Below, piece after piece: positions 21,119-21,521 of a stretch of DNA of 21,521 bases (position 1 is the stretch's first letter; every line of letters begins with the position of its first letter). The notes under the pieces are model-generated. The model had not been told where the DNA came from, searched no databases, and was given only the letters and a program-made list of their open reading frames with translations. The DNA lies in NCBI GenBank assembly GCA_003250865.1, contig QKJH01000080.1, forward strand, positions 1-21,521, in the 5' to 3' direction. The DNA comes from Alphaproteobacteria bacterium. GTDB taxonomy: Bacteria; Pseudomonadota; Alphaproteobacteria; Micavibrionales; SZUA-601. The translations under genes and the position numbers were made by a program.

Positions 21119-21521
21119 TGACCGCACCTCCGGCTTTTTTCAGGTATTCGTCCTGCGTATTGAGAAACTTTTGCGCTGTTGCGCTGTCCCCGCGATACAC
21201 AAGGGCGGTCTGCATGGTGGAGTTTTCCTCATATTTTGCAAGCAGCTTTGCCTGCTCGGTATTTACCAGCACCGTAACAGTGGATGGAAGCTCGTAACTG
21301 CCGTCATCGTTCTTTATAATCGAATCTTTATCAACGCCTCCGGCTGTTGTGGTCGTAATCACTTTGACATATTTTAATTCGCCGGGAATGGTCGTTGTAC
21401 CACTGTCCTTATCCGTTACAATTACACTGATAATATCGCCGTTACACAATTTGCCGGACAGCCCAGCGGCGAAGGTGTCTATGGTAATACTGACGGCGAC
21501 CTTGCTGCCGTCGAGGGAAGC
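21111..21521 (-). CDS. cpaB: CpaB/RcpC-like SAF-domain pilus assembly protein (N-terminus beyond window)
   Basis: The last 136 residues are present; the frame is open to the right edge, so the start is outside. The visible part has SITIDTFAAGLSGKLCNGDI, a GELKYVKVITTTTAGG strand region and a C-terminal LPSTVTVLVNTEQAKLLAKY. This is the usual layout of CpaB/RcpC: the end of a SAF domain followed by the RcpC domain that handles the channel and binds peptidoglycan or pilus parts. Its placement directly before the CpaE-like and CpaF genes is the canonical Tad order. The tail (TQDEYLKKAGGAVNE) is short and hydrophilic. Confidence 0.8.
   Translation of the reverse strand, partial: ASLDGSKVAVSITIDTFAAGLSGKLCNGDIISVIVTDKDSGTTTIPGELKYVKVITTTTAGGVDKDSIIKNDDGSYELPSTVTVLVNTEQAKLLAKYEENSTMQTALVYRGDSATAQKFLNTQDEYLKKAGGAVNE

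Noticed and set aside
1..21521. CRISPR array, tRNA/rRNA genes, insertion sequence ends, integrase or attachment sites
   Set aside because: I saw no regularly spaced repeats, tRNA-like cloverleaf, transposase or recombinase frame on either strand.

Overview
The window looks like part of a mobile element in a low- to mid-GC anaerobic Firmicute, most likely a gut Clostridia lineage. The evidence is strong AGGAGG-type Shine-Dalgarno sites, use of TTG and GTG starts, a TnpV homologue, an excisionase-like helix-turn-helix protein, and a giant helicase/methylase of the kind carried by clostridial integrative conjugative elements (Tn4451/Tn1549-like relatives). This placement rests on recalled family resemblance; no database was searched. 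Every supported gene reads on the minus strand, so the biological order runs from high to low coordinates. No element end, integrase, relaxase or conjugation gene is visible, so both edges probably lie inside the element.

21521 to about 12600 is a Tad/Flp-type (type IVc) pilus or secretion locus. In transcription order it holds a CpaB/RcpC SAF-domain protein (truncated by the window edge), a CpaE-like P-loop ATPase, the CpaF assembly ATPase, TadB- and TadC-like membrane platform proteins, two small pilin-like proteins sharing an N-terminal RGEGYI signature (the first DUF4320-like), a membrane-anchored 13-cysteine protein, and a 979-residue secreted protein. Genes overlap or lie a few bases apart. 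Terminator-like hairpins sit just before and just after the secreted-protein gene. No prepilin peptidase and no classical Flp pilin is seen here.

12556 to about 9640 is a tight cluster of accessory genes: a small winged-helix regulator, a 292-residue coiled-coil protein, two proteins sharing a C-terminal module, a 55-residue CxxC/CxxC mini-protein and a 111-residue protein. They are coupled by ATGA-type overlaps or Shine-Dalgarno sites embedded in the preceding stop.

9623 to 672 is one enormous gene (2983 codons) fusing an ArdC-like N-terminus, accessory modules, an N6-adenine methyltransferase-like domain and an SF2/SNF2-type helicase. This is a DarB-like architecture and suggests an anti-restriction or DNA-entry role. 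Inside it, on the same strand but in another frame, sits a recognisable tnpV gene with its own promoter-like sequence, perfect Shine-Dalgarno site and terminator-like hairpin. This nested transcription unit is the most striking signal in the window. The hairpin recurs 345 bp further on, in the same host frame.

604 to 1: a 110-residue accessory protein ends the operon, a strong bidirectional terminator follows, and then a well-formed sigma-A promoter with alternating TTGAAA half-sites drives an excisionase-like HTH gene that runs off the left edge. There is no gene-free stretch longer than about 300 bases.
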